Below are positions 5,799 to 11,948 of a stretch of DNA of 28,771 nucleotides, in pieces. The notes under the pieces were generated by a model. It saw only the letters and a list, made by a program, of their open reading frames with translations, searched no databases and was not told the origin of the DNA. The stretch lies in the IMG/VR virus record IMGVR_UViG_3300025087_000260, positions 1-28,771 of that record; one strand, given 5' to 3'. Source of the DNA: a virus. A program made the translations under genes and the position numbers. Every line of letters starts with the position of its first letter. Position 1 is the stretch's first letter.

Positions 5799-6940
5799 AT
5801 TTTTTAGATTCTTACTATGAGTATGCCAGTCATGTGACCGACGCGCCTGTAAAATTTCATGAATTTATGGCTTTAGTAACGGCAGGGATAGTTATGGCAA
5901 GGCATAGATACTTTCAATTCGGACACCAGAGGATTTATCCTAATTTCTACATGGTCATTTTAGCTCCTTCGTCTCTTTTTCGCAAATCAACGGCATTGTC
6001 AATCAGTCAAGGCATGATTCGAGCCATTGATCCGATGAGAGTTTATCCTTCGGACTTTTCCCAAGAGAAGATCATGGAAACGTTAAAAGAAACCCCGACA
6101 GGCGCGTTCTATTATTATGAGTTCAAGTCTCTTATGGAATTGATGAACCGCGATTATATGGCTTCAGCCAAATCTTTTTTTACAGAGCTTTACGATTGCA
6201 ACGATATGGGAGTTGCGAGGATTTCAAAATCTTTTGAGATTAAAGATCCCTGCTGTTCCATAATCGCCGCCACGACTTCGGATTGGTTTACTGAAAGCAT
6301 TAAAAGAGGCGATGTTGAAGGTGGATTTTTGGGTAGATTTATATATATTTACTCCAAAGTTAAACTCAGGGACGATTCTATTCCCCCTGACCCTGACATT
6401 AAAAAATGGGCTGAATGCATGCAGGAATTGAGATCAATTCAGGGCGCGGATGATTGCCAGATGACCCTAACCTCAGAAGCCAGGGAAAGGTACGATGTTT
6501 TTTACAAAACTTTCGCCAAAAAATACGAAGATATGAATCATTCATATAGATCACTTTTTTCCAGATTAAACATATATTGCTTGAAATTAGCTATGGTTTT
6601 GGAGACTTGCAACACTAAAGGCTCCCAGATTAGCCTTAAAACGCTTGAAAATGCCATTTATTTGGTAGGATGGCTTACTGAGACTACCATTAAACTATGT
6701 CAGAGCGAATTGAGCTTTTCCAAGTCTGAAAGTCAAGAAAAGAAAGTTTTGGCCTACCTGGACGACCGTAAGACAGCGCCAAGATCTGAAGTATTGAGGG
6801 CTTCCCACTTATCTTCCAAAGAAATGGACGCTGTCATAGTAACGCTTGTAGCAAAGGAATTGGTCATTTTAGAGAAAAAGACCATTGATGGGAGCCATAA
6901 ACAGACAGAAATGATAACCTTAAACGGCCACCATGAATAG
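5687..6940 (+). CDS. DUF3987-like replicative helicase/ATPase
   Basis: The 417-residue protein resembles the DUF3987 family that accompanies Prim-Pol in phages and plasmids. A degenerate P-loop, ILAPSSLFRKST at about residues 91-102, has the RKST ending typical of that family instead of GKT. It is followed by an acidic Walker-B-like region (YYYEFKSLMELMN) and the conserved segment GGFLGRFIYIYS. A C-terminal winged-helix-like region near residues 345-410 may bind DNA. It should unwind or load onto phage DNA with the primase encoded just upstream. The start is uncertain: ATG 5687 has only a weak ribosome site. Candidate origin repeats lie directly downstream. Confidence 0.78.
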   Translation: MRYSQRGEQGRTLDFIEPTEVEEKLETIPDKLVGEKVNFLDSYYEYASHVTDAPVKFHEFMALVTAGIVMARHRYFQFGHQRIYPNFYMVILAPSSLFRKSTALSISQGMIRAIDPMRVYPSDFSQEKIMETLKETPTGAFYYYEFKSLMELMNRDYMASAKSFFTELYDCNDMGVARISKSFEIKDPCCSIIAATTSDWFTESIKRGDVEGGFLGRFIYIYSKVKLRDDSIPPDPDIKKWAECMQELRSIQGADDCQMTLTSEARERYDVFYKTFAKKYEDMNHSYRSLFSRLNIYCLKLAMVLETCNTKGSQISLKTLENAIYLVGWLTETTIKLCQSELSFSKSESQEKKVLAYLDDRKTAPRSEVLRASHLSSKEMDAVIVTLVAKELVILEKKTIDGSHKQTEMITLNGHHE

Positions 6941-7140
6941 TTCACGGCTTGTAAACCTTGTGAAATATCGGCCAATAGTTCACAACTTAATTCACAGGCC
7001 GCTTTTTAACAACTTTTACTGTCTTAAACCATACCAATACTTCACACTTCACACACATACATACACACACACACAACAACAACAAAAGAATGACTAGGTT
7101 GATTTGATTGTAGGGGTAGGCAAACTTTGTGAATTGTGAA
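6941..7140 (+). repeat. Iteron-like TTCACA/TGTGAA heptamers; candidate replication origin
   Basis: This non-coding stretch follows the helicase gene. TTCACAn heptamers occur at 6979, 6991, 7041 and 7048 (the last two in direct tandem), and the reverse form TTGTGAA at 6958, 7127 and 7134 (the last two in direct tandem). The 6958 and 6979 copies form a perfect inverted pair. A degenerate TTCACGG is at 6941. A (CA)n/(CAA)n run at about 7050-7084 and AT-rich DNA lie between them. Repeated short sites next to primase and helicase genes are the usual makeup of an initiator-dependent origin. No classic DnaA box is seen. Confidence 0.6.
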
Positions 7141-7198
7141 TTATTGGATTTAGATGCGTTTAAATGCAGATTTAACAAACTAGCAAGGGAGGTGAAGA

Positions 7199-7561
7199 AT
7201 GAAACCCTGGAGCATGGCAACAGCCGATCGCCGATTTGCGGATTTTATAAAGAGTCGGGATGGTGAGTGTCAGAGGTGCGGGCGCAAAAGTAACCTGACC
7301 TGTTCGCATTTCGTTCGGCGCAACATTTTTGCTTTAAGATACGATCCTCAAAATTGTATCGCTTTATGCTTAAAATGCCACAGAAAGTGGGAGGACGACA
7401 AGCATGGCGAGTATCAGAGTTTCATGGAATCGCGTATCGGTGCGGCGGCGGTATATCATCTGTGGTTCCTTTCCAGAAATGCAATGATGAAAAAGCGAGA
7501 GGCGGTGGAGCGGTGCCGGGAGTTTCTAGATGGGCAGTACAAGGTTGGGGGGACGAAATGA
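7199..7561 (+). CDS. NinG/Rap-like recombination endonuclease (HNH-type zinc protein)
   Basis: GGGAGGTGAAG directly precedes the ATG, one of the best ribosome sites in the window. The 120-residue protein has CQRCG near residue 27, then CSHFVRRN, ALRYDPQNCIALCLKCH and a C-terminal HGEYQSFMESRIGAAAV helix. The order (two zinc pairs around a His-rich catalytic part, an RYDPQN segment and a closing helix with RIG) follows the lambda NinG/Rap family, which cuts branched recombination intermediates. A RusA-like resolvase two genes on supports a recombination role. A general HNH nuclease is the alternative. Confidence 0.72.
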   Translation: MKPWSMATADRRFADFIKSRDGECQRCGRKSNLTCSHFVRRNIFALRYDPQNCIALCLKCHRKWEDDKHGEYQSFMESRIGAAAVYHLWFLSRNAMMKKREAVERCREFLDGQYKVGGTK

Positions 7562-7707
7562 AACCAATGAGAAGTTTTACAAATGCCAAAGGACATGGGT
7601 TTGCCCCATTGAATTTGGCAAATGACGCCAAGTGCATAGGGGTTTTTGGCATAGTGGCAAATAGCAACAAACATGCCACAAATGAACAGGTGTTTTGGAC
7701 GTTTTAA
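7558..7707 (+). CDS. Hypothetical protein, 49 aa
   Basis: ATG overlaps the preceding stop (ATGA). The product is small, neutral and unusually rich in Asn, Ala and Gly (for example FAPLNLANDAKCIGVFGIVA). No motif, signal or membrane helix is evident. Its DNA contains several TTGGCA/TGCCAA stretches, which may simply reflect the repeated Leu-Ala and Ala-Asn codons. Function unknown. Confidence 0.55.
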   Translation: MKPMRSFTNAKGHGFAPLNLANDAKCIGVFGIVANSNKHATNEQVFWTF

Positions 7708-7733
7708 TGACTAGAAGCAGAGGCAGTTTATAG

Positions 7734-8117
7734 ATGCCGGCTAAATTCTCGGTTCATTCTTACCGTAAAAAGGTGCTTGTTTTTGACTTTCCATTTACCT
7801 ATCCGTCGCTGAATCAGGTCAACGGAATGGGGTGGAGGAAGCGTAAGAAAGCCCACGACGAGTTCCAGGAGCAAGTGGGTAAGCATTTGTTGAATCCAGT
7901 GAAGTTTGACGGCAAGGTCAAGATTTTTATTGACCTCTGTTTCAAGACCAAAAAGCGCCGGGACAAGGACAACTACACGCCGAAGTGGTTGCTGGACTGT
8001 CTGGTGAAAAGCGGGATCATCAAGGACGATAGTTCCGAATTTATACCGCAACCGGCGGACATAGAATTTTTTCAGGACCATATGGAAAGAACCGTTGTGA
8101 AGATCGAAGAAATATGA
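7734..8117 (+). CDS. RusA-like Holliday junction resolvase
   Basis: The 127-residue length fits RusA (about 120). The N-terminal part gives the beta strand and YPSLNQVNG start typical of the family. The catalytic block is RRDKDNYTPKWLLDCL with D77, D79 and D88, followed by GIIKDDS with the last two acidic residues, which together bind the metal ion in RusA. It should cut four-way junctions made during phage recombination and before packaging. It lies in the same direction and close to the NinG-like nuclease. The ribosome site (AGAGG, far) is weak. Confidence 0.88.
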   Translation: MPAKFSVHSYRKKVLVFDFPFTYPSLNQVNGMGWRKRKKAHDEFQEQVGKHLLNPVKFDGKVKIFIDLCFKTKKRRDKDNYTPKWLLDCLVKSGIIKDDSSEFIPQPADIEFFQDHMERTVVKIEEI

Positions 8118-8233
8118 CCCTCACCCTCCTCACCTACCTCCCGATGGTAGTCTTTTGGCATGAGGCGTGGGTGGTTGCGTTGTGGCTTAATTTGCCGTTG
8201 ATCGTGATACTCTGGAAATTGAGGGAGGGATAA
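8114..8233 (+). CDS. 39-aa membrane protein
   Basis: ATG overlaps the RusA stop and the TAA overlaps the next ATG, so it is tightly built into the operon. Nearly the whole chain is hydrophobic: one strong membrane segment (VVALWLNLPLIVILW) with a short LREG tail, and a less hydrophobic first segment. Single-span micro-proteins of this type in phages can be holin-like or membrane regulators, but nothing here decides this, and no lysozyme gene adjoins it. Confidence 0.5.
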   Translation: MTLTLLTYLPMVVFWHEAWVVALWLNLPLIVILWKLREG

Positions 8234-8673
8234 TGGAGAGAGCAATAATCGTTGACATAGACGGAACGCTTGCAGATTGTGAACATCGATTGCATTTTAT
8301 AAAAGAACAGAATCCGAAGGATTGGAAGTCTTTTCATGCCGGAGTGAAAGACGACAAGATAAATTACTGGTGTCTGGCTTTAATTTCTGGGATGACAGAT
8401 ATGTGCAAGATAATTTTTGTTTCCGGCAGAGTTTACGAAAGCAGAGAAGATACTTGCAAATGGTTGTTTTTGAATAAAATCCCATACGATCTGCTTTTCA
8501 TGCGAGAGAAAGGAGACTATCGAAACGACGACATTTTGAAAGAAGAAATATACGAGAAATATATCAAGGACAAGTACGAGATACTTTTCGTTATAGACGA
8601 CCGCAAGCGAATAGTTGATATGTGGCGAAGAAAAGGACTTGTCTGTTTGCAATGTGCAGAGGGACTCTTTTGA
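8233..8673 (+). CDS. HAD-superfamily phosphatase, T4 Pnk 3'-phosphatase-like
   Basis: The 146-residue protein shows all four HAD motifs: DIDGTLAD with nucleophile D8 and acid D10, motif II VSGR near residue 59, a Lys in MREKGDYR near 90-97 as motif III, and FVIDDRKR with paired Asp near 120-126. The C2-less layout and the REKGDYRNDDILKEEIY segment resemble the phosphatase half of T4 polynucleotide kinase, without any kinase domain. It may remove 3'-phosphates from nicked nucleic acid, or act on nucleotides. The family call is firm; the substrate is inference. Confidence 0.85.
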   Translation: MERAIIVDIDGTLADCEHRLHFIKEQNPKDWKSFHAGVKDDKINYWCLALISGMTDMCKIIFVSGRVYESREDTCKWLFLNKIPYDLLFMREKGDYRNDDILKEEIYEKYIKDKYEILFVIDDRKRIVDMWRRKGLVCLQCAEGLF

Positions 8674-8697
8674 AACTGTGTAAGGAAGATTGTGCGG

Positions 8698-8943
8698 ATG
8701 GGAATTTCTGAGGGAAAGATAAAAGTGGCGAAATACTGGGTATGGAGTTTTGACGTTAAAAATGAACCATTCAGAATTTACGGAATCAAAAATTATTATT
8801 TTCCACTGAAAGAAAAAGGGGTTATGCCGTGGTCGGGAGATTCGCTGGACGAGGCAAGACGGGAATGCAAGCTGGCAAATGCGAAAAGAAAAGTGACAAT
8901 TGAAAATCCGAATCAAGAATTTCTGTGGAGGCCAAAGCCATGA
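8698..8943 (+). CDS. Hypothetical protein, 81 aa
   Basis: ATG at 8698 has GGAAG 9 nt upstream, better spaced than GTG at 8692. The chain mixes beta-type, aromatic-rich segments (YWVWSFDVKNEPFRIYGIKNY) with a basic helix (DEARRECKLANAKRK). No cysteine pair, signal or membrane segment. I do not recognise it. The TGA overlaps the next ATG. Confidence 0.6.
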   Translation: MGISEGKIKVAKYWVWSFDVKNEPFRIYGIKNYYFPLKEKGVMPWSGDSLDEARRECKLANAKRKVTIENPNQEFLWRPKP

Positions 8944-9179
8944 CTAAGAATGAAATAGAGAAGTTGGCAGAGAAAGTTCGATTATGGATAATTGAAGTTT
9001 TGAAAAATAGGTTGTCCCAGAATGAAGTTGCGTTTGAAATCTCCGAATTGATCGAGAAGGAGAAAGCCGGGTTATTGAAGGACGCTATCGAATTGGCAGA
9101 GATAGCTGAAATGGAGGGCGGCCTTGCAGGAGAGTTGGGTGAGAAGTTCCTCGCCAAGTATAAAAAGGAGAAGAAATGA
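8940..9179 (+). CDS. Hypothetical helical protein, 79 aa
   Basis: ATG at 8940 has GGAGG 9 nt upstream and overlaps the prior stop, so it is preferred over the in-frame GTG at 8925. The product is almost entirely helical and strongly charged (KNEIEKLAEKVRLWIIEVLKNR, EAGLLKDAIELAEIAEME type spacing). It ends in a Lys-rich tail. Function unknown. Confidence 0.6.
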   Translation: MTKNEIEKLAEKVRLWIIEVLKNRLSQNEVAFEISELIEKEKAGLLKDAIELAEIAEMEGGLAGELGEKFLAKYKKEKK

Positions 9180-9499
9180 AATATATTTTCATCATATTTT
9201 GCCTTGTATTAAGTGGGTGTGGTGTATTAAGGGACGCGAGAAGTTACAGGAATTATTGGGTTAAAAATTCGGTTGGTTTCATGTGCCTTCAATGCGCTTT
9301 TAATGGGAGGGCTGAAAGAGCGCGTATGGTAGCCCAGGGCGGTGAAGATCGGTGCTTCAAATGTGAGCGAGGTCATTCCTTTTGGATTTTCATGGATAAA
9401 TTTGATTCAAAGGAATACTATTATCACAATGAAATGCGCAATCTTTCCCAATACAAAATAAGTGTTTGGATAGATGATGAGTATGGTATAAAGCCATGA
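9176..9499 (+). CDS. Phage-encoded lipoprotein with zinc-ribbon-like cysteines
   Basis: AAAAGGAGAAG precedes the ATG. Residues 1-15 form a lipoprotein signal with the lipobox L12-S13-G14-C15, so Cys15 should be lipidated and the mature protein anchored to a membrane. The mature part has C37-x2-C40 and C60-x2-C63 followed by His67, a possible zinc ribbon or two disulfides once outside the cytoplasm. It could be an outer-membrane spanin (Rz1-like), but it is longer than usual, lacks the Pro-rich linker and has no Rz-type partner nearby. A superinfection-exclusion lipoprotein is an alternative. Confidence 0.65.
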   Translation: MKYIFIIFCLVLSGCGVLRDARSYRNYWVKNSVGFMCLQCAFNGRAERARMVAQGGEDRCFKCERGHSFWIFMDKFDSKEYYYHNEMRNLSQYKISVWIDDEYGIKP

Positions 9500-9570
9500 A
9501 GAATAAAAAGGTTTGGGAAGTAAGCATAGAGTTTGCTGAATGTAATTATGGATTCAAAAACATTTCATAG
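9496..9570 (+). CDS. Possible 24-aa micro-protein
   Basis: ATG overlaps the lipoprotein stop (ATGA) and the frame ends inside the next small gene. The short product (MKNKKVWEVSIEFAECNYGF...) could be real in this tightly packed run, but 24 codons carry little weight. No function can be inferred. Confidence 0.3.
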   Translation: MKNKKVWEVSIEFAECNYGFKNIS

Positions 9571-9682
9571 TCTAACGAAAGAAGAATCAAGAATCAAGCA
9601 ACAGGCGATAATCTACGATGAGTTGTCTGAAACATCGGAACAGGATTGGGATAAACTAACAGAGTTTATGAGGAAAGCATGA
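9548..9682 (+). CDS. Hypothetical protein, 44 aa
   Basis: The frame starts at ATG 9548 and ends in TGA overlapping the next ATG (ATGA). It is acidic and helical (SRIKQQAIIYDELSETSEQD). There is no clear Shine-Dalgarno, so translation probably depends on the gene before it. Function unknown. Confidence 0.45.
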   Translation: MDSKTFHSLTKEESRIKQQAIIYDELSETSEQDWDKLTEFMRKA

Positions 9683-9825
9683 CCCCCGACAAGCTTGATA
9701 AGCTGGCGAGGGAGGTATATAAAATTTATTGGGCTGATATTGAAAATGCAGCATGGAAAAAAAGTTCAATAAAAGAAATCTGGCGTTCGATAGTCAGGCA
9801 CATAGAAAAGAATTTAGGTGAGTAA
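9679..9825 (+). CDS. Hypothetical protein, 48 aa
   Basis: ATG overlaps the prior stop. The protein looks like two helices with several Trp residues (KIYWADIENAAWKKSSIKEIW) and a basic end. It has no cysteines or membrane segment. Function unknown. Confidence 0.5.
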   Translation: MTPDKLDKLAREVYKIYWADIENAAWKKSSIKEIWRSIVRHIEKNLGE

Positions 9826-9847
9826 AAATCAGGAGAGGAGGCCACCC

Positions 9848-10024
9848 ATGACCGATAACAGCAAGCAGGCGCAGTACAAGACGCTCCGTGAATACTACGC
9901 AGGGAAGGCGATGGAGGGGCTATTGTCGCAGACAATACCGGGAGAATTGGCTGAAAGTGTGGCAAGACGATCTGTTGCCTACGCCGACGCTCTAATAAAA
10001 GCATTGAAGGAAACCCATGAGTGA
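9848..10024 (+). CDS. Hypothetical protein, 58 aa
   Basis: ATG at 9848 has GGAGG 7 nt upstream; GTG at 9818 is in frame but overlaps the previous gene and has no ribosome site. The sequence (KTLREYYAGKAMEGLLSQ, then SVARRSVAYADALIKALKE) is a pattern common in short phage and prophage ORFs annotated as hypothetical, with the form REYYAGKAMEGLL...A..YADALI. The role is not known. Confidence 0.7.
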   Translation: MTDNSKQAQYKTLREYYAGKAMEGLLSQTIPGELAESVARRSVAYADALIKALKETHE

Positions 10025-10175
10025 AACAAAGAAAGACCTTGAGAGGCAGTTAAAGCAAATGAGCGTTAATTGCCATTTTCTGATCGAGCAAATTGACAAA
10101 GTTCACATGGCATTTAATTTGCCAATAGGAACATGGCAACAGAGGGCTGAAATGGTAGGGAACTTAAAACCATGA
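10017..10175 (+). CDS. Hypothetical protein, 52 aa
   Basis: ATG overlaps the end of the previous gene by 8 nt. The N-terminal half is a charged helix (TKKDLERQLKQMSVNCHFL) and the rest is mixed, with one His and one Cys. The TGA overlaps the next ATG (ATGA), typical of this block. Function unknown. Confidence 0.45.
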   Translation: MSETKKDLERQLKQMSVNCHFLIEQIDKVHMAFNLPIGTWQQRAEMVGNLKP

Positions 10176-10336
10176 ATGATGAAATTATACACAAATATGT
10201 GAATCTGATTCTGGATGAGTACATTGAATATGTAACATGGGATGATAAATTAAATCCTGAGCAAAAGGCGATGCGAAAAAAATCCGTTCAAGCCATGCGG
10301 AAGTTTACTTTTGTAAAGGAGGAAAACCATGAATGA
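10172..10336 (+). CDS. Hypothetical protein, 54 aa
   Basis: Starts within the prior stop (ATGA). The chain is acidic at the start (NDEIIHKYVNLILDEYIEY) and basic at the end (MRKKSVQAMRKF). Its last codons contain the Shine-Dalgarno and ATG of the next gene. Function unknown. Confidence 0.5.
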   Translation: MNDEIIHKYVNLILDEYIEYVTWDDKLNPEQKAMRKKSVQAMRKFTFVKEENHE

Positions 10337-10514
10337 AATCACGCCGGAAATAGTGAAGAAATGGCCTGAGTTTTTCATAGAACATTATAAATGTATTCAT
10401 TGTTTTGCGTGGGTAAAACATGAAGATTATTGTTTGGTTCCCGAAGTCATCCGACTCCGTGAAGAACTGGCTTCAGCCCATGAGAAGATTGAGGCACTGG
10501 GAGGGAAAATATGA
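10329..10514 (+). CDS. Hypothetical protein with Cys/His cluster, 61 aa
   Basis: AAAGGAGG lies 7 nt before the ATG, a strong start. Residues 19-35 contain HYKCIHCFAWVKHEDYC, a Cys2 pair with several His and a third Cys, so a single zinc site is plausible. A short amphipathic helix (VIRLREELASAHEKIEAL) follows. Function unknown. Confidence 0.6.
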   Translation: MNEITPEIVKKWPEFFIEHYKCIHCFAWVKHEDYCLVPEVIRLREELASAHEKIEALGGKI

Positions 10515-10735
10515 GCGCAACCGATGACGGCGATTTAGAAACATGGACGGTTCAGGAATTGAAGCAGTACATTTATAAACTCATCGAAGATTATGAAACA
10601 GAAATACACAAACATGAAAAAACAAGATTGCGGGAAATAAAATTAGTGAAGGAAATGGAAGCGATAAAATTGGAGCTGGCTCTGGCGAAGAAAGTGGTGG
10701 CGGCGGAGATATCCCCTCCATCTCAAAAAAAGTGA
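10511..10735 (+). CDS. Small coiled-coil protein, 74 aa
   Basis: ATG overlaps the prior stop. Residues 10-65 are a continuous charged helix with hydrophobic heptads (TVQELKQYIYKLIEDYETEI, then LVKEMEAIKLELALAKKVV), ending in a short Pro/Ser tail. Last gene of the packed run; a 118-nt AT-rich gap with a promoter follows. Function unknown. Confidence 0.55.
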   Translation: MSATDDGDLETWTVQELKQYIYKLIEDYETEIHKHEKTRLREIKLVKEMEAIKLELALAKKVVAAEISPPSQKK

Positions 10736-10817
10736 TTTATTAAACAGCCGCCAATAGGGTTTATTTGAAGTCTAAAAAGTTTTTGAAAGGTTTTATTTTT
10801 TATTTCTTTCACTTGAC

Positions 10818-10846
10818 TTGACAATAAATACATAGTTTTGTAAATT
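10818..10846 (+). promoter_or_regulatory. Sigma70-type promoter
   Basis: TTGACA at 10818-10823 is a perfect -35 box. A 17-nt spacer leads to TAAATT at 10841-10846, the same -10 as in the promoter at 4228. The predicted start (about 10852-10854) coincides with the GTG of the next ORF, another probable leaderless message. Confidence 0.6.
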
Positions 10847-10853
10847 ACTGTAA

Positions 10854-11075
10854 GTGGCGCGGGTAAAAGTTTTTTTCAAAAAGAAGTTGAGCAAGAAAAA
10901 GTTCAAAAAACTTATCAACGCTTTTGCTCTAAAAAAACTTTATGAGATGACGAGGACGCAAAAAGACGGCGCCCACTATCAGTCGGGCTGGGATCGACTG
11001 GACGATAAAAAGATTTATGAGGACGTTTATCAGGGGTCTCATTGCTTTCGCAAAAAAAGACACGGCGGCGCTTGA
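10854..11075 (+). CDS. Very basic small protein, 73 aa, probably leaderless
   Basis: GTG at 10854 lies at the predicted transcription start of the promoter at 10818 and has no Shine-Dalgarno. The first 25 residues are extremely basic (VKVFFKKKLSKKKFKKL); the centre is mixed (RTQKDGAHYQSGWDRLDD) and the end is again basic (CFRKKRHGG). Nucleic-acid binding is the obvious guess. ATG at 10947 would give a shorter form. A -35 box for the next promoter overlaps its stop. Confidence 0.5.
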   Translation: MARVKVFFKKKLSKKKFKKLINAFALKKLYEMTRTQKDGAHYQSGWDRLDDKKIYEDVYQGSHCFRKKRHGGA

Positions 11076-11100
11076 CAGAAAAAGGTTGGTACAGTACAAT
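11072..11100 (+). promoter_or_regulatory. Sigma70-type promoter
   Basis: TTGACA at 11072-11077, 17-nt spacer, TACAAT at 11095-11100 (5 of 6 to consensus). The predicted start is near 11106-11108. It overlaps the last codon of the upstream ORF and would transcribe the small ORFs at 11114-11675. Confidence 0.65.
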
Positions 11101-11113
11101 CATTGCAGAGGTA

Positions 11114-11206
11114 GTGCGTGTATTGAACGGTTGGATAACCCAGGGAAAGGAGTCAGTTGGAGAAGCTGATCCATTAAAAGAAGAATTTTTAAGAGTAGTT
11201 GCATGA
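11114..11206 (+). CDS. Possible 30-aa micro-protein
   Basis: GTG at 11114 lies just after the predicted transcript start, with GAGG only 2-3 nt before it, too close for ideal use. The product (VLNGWITQGKESVGEADPLKE) is acidic and ends in a TGA overlapping an ATG. It may be a real leader peptide or chance. No function can be inferred. Confidence 0.3.
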   Translation: MRVLNGWITQGKESVGEADPLKEEFLRVVA

Positions 11207-11219
11207 ATCAAAAGATAAA

Positions 11220-11522
11220 ATGACCATTCACATCCACAGCATAGAAGGCGCGAGAAAAAGGATTGGGGTGATAAACTTGAAAGAAGCTTTGACCAGTCAG
11301 AACCTCCCGAAGATAATGAAAAAAATCCGCAGTAAATTCTCCCTAAAAACATACCCAACTTTAATAATCTCAGACCAAAAGACACTGCACAGACACAAAG
11401 AAGATCAAACAAGAAAAGTGAATCCCTTTACGGACCGATGGAGCCCAGGATCAACTTGGATCGAGCCTTCCATGTTAAGTTCTCACGGTAGGACAGGACA
11501 CGCAAAGGCCGCCAGGAGTTGA
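11220..11522 (+). CDS. Hypothetical basic protein, 100 aa
   Basis: ATG at 11220 is chosen over the in-frame TTG at 11199; neither has a strong ribosome site. The chain is basic, begins with a beta-type segment (MTIHIHSIEGARKRIGVI), has a helical middle (LPKIMKKIRSKFSL) and an unusual Ser/Gly/His-rich end (SMLSSHGRTGHAKAARS). Base composition changes after about 11410. No family recognised; it could be partly spurious. Confidence 0.4.
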   Translation: MTIHIHSIEGARKRIGVINLKEALTSQNLPKIMKKIRSKFSLKTYPTLIISDQKTLHRHKEDQTRKVNPFTDRWSPGSTWIEPSMLSSHGRTGHAKAARS

Positions 11523-11528
11523 ATTGCA

Positions 11529-11675
11529 ATGAACAGAAAAAAAGTGAGGAAAAGATCAGCACGAAGATGGACTGATAAATATGAGCTGGAGCACGCCGGT
11601 TATGGGATCGGGAAGATAGGCAAAGAAAGGCAAAGATGTGATCGCAGGGATAGTATAGGAATGAGTAGAGGCTAA
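11529..11675 (+). CDS. Very basic 48-aa protein
   Basis: AGGAG 10 nt upstream supports the ATG. About a third of residues are Arg or Lys (MNRKKVRKRSARRWTDKYEL, then KIGKERQRCDRR), so it probably binds nucleic acid or acts as a packaged basic peptide. No match to a named family by eye. It ends three bases before a palindrome. Confidence 0.5.
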   Translation: MNRKKVRKRSARRWTDKYELEHAGYGIGKIGKERQRCDRRDSIGMSRG

Positions 11676-11677
11676 TG

Positions 11678-11694
11678 TTAAAGTGTTACTTTAA
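11678..11694. promoter_or_regulatory. 17-bp perfect palindrome before the PC4-like gene (operator or weak terminator)
   Basis: TTAAAGT-GTT-ACTTTAA is perfectly symmetric around 11686 and lies 15 nt before the ATG at 11709. A TATTAT (-10-like) sits at 11701-11706. The position suits an operator for autoregulation. As RNA, the 7-bp AU-rich hairpin is too weak for a convincing terminator. Confidence 0.5.
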
Positions 11695-11708
11695 CTTAAT
11701 TATTATAC

Positions 11709-11948
11709 ATGTCATTTGAAACGCTTGAGGAGGTTATTGTAAACGTTTCAGAGCTAACTCAGGTGAGAGTTACGAGAAAAGAGAGTTCTAGCGCAGGAAA
11801 GGGCGTCGAAATACGAAAATGGTACAATTTTCCATCGAATGGAGAATGGAGACCGAGCCCGAAAGGCATATTTATAGCTGAAAAGATTTTCTGGAGAGAT
11901 GTCATGCCAATCTTAAAACGATATGAGGAATCAATACGAAAATTGTAA
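11709..11948 (+). CDS. PC4/Sub1-like single-stranded-DNA-binding transcription cofactor
   Basis: The 79-residue protein matches the PC4 (p15)/YdbC fold: a beta-rich start (EVIVNVSELTQVRVTRKES), the signature EIRKWYNFPSNGEWRPSPKG followed by IFIAEKIFWRDVMPIL, and a last helix. In PC4 the strands bind single-stranded DNA and the helix makes the dimer. Bacterial and phage members bind ssDNA and are linked to replication or transcription control. It stands alone, with a palindrome upstream and a 411-nt gap downstream, so it is probably its own transcription unit. Confidence 0.75.
   Translation: MSFETLEEVIVNVSELTQVRVTRKESSSAGKGVEIRKWYNFPSNGEWRPSPKGIFIAEKIFWRDVMPILKRYEESIRKL

Noticed and set aside
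5574-5810. Possible -1 programmed frameshift joining the 5574 and 5687 frames
   Set aside because: The overlap is 112 nt, but no X-XXY-YYZ slippery heptamer in the right phase is present (AAG-AAA-AAT at about 5750 does not fit), and no stable downstream stem was found. Overlapping genes are simpler.
7041-7084. CA-rich repeats as a CRISPR-like array
   Set aside because: Units are only 2-7 nt and run directly into each other; no spacers of regular length. It is a microsatellite within the candidate origin.
8380-8916. 178-codon open frame on the minus strand
   Set aside because: It lies opposite the HAD phosphatase and the 81-aa gene, has no ribosome site, and its sequence is low-complexity Phe/Ser typical of an antisense shadow. 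Other minus-strand frames were dropped for the same reason.
9176-9499. Rz1-type spanin assignment for the lipoprotein
   Set aside because: The lipobox fits, but the protein is not Pro-rich, has zinc-like Cys pairs, and no nested or neighbouring Rz-like gene, holin or endolysin is evident; kept only as an alternative in the feature.
11080-11170. tRNA-like stretch (GCAGAGGTAGTGC resembles a D-arm)
   Set aside because: No matching acceptor stem, no anticodon stem and no GTTCGAnnC T-arm could be found. No tRNA is called in the window.
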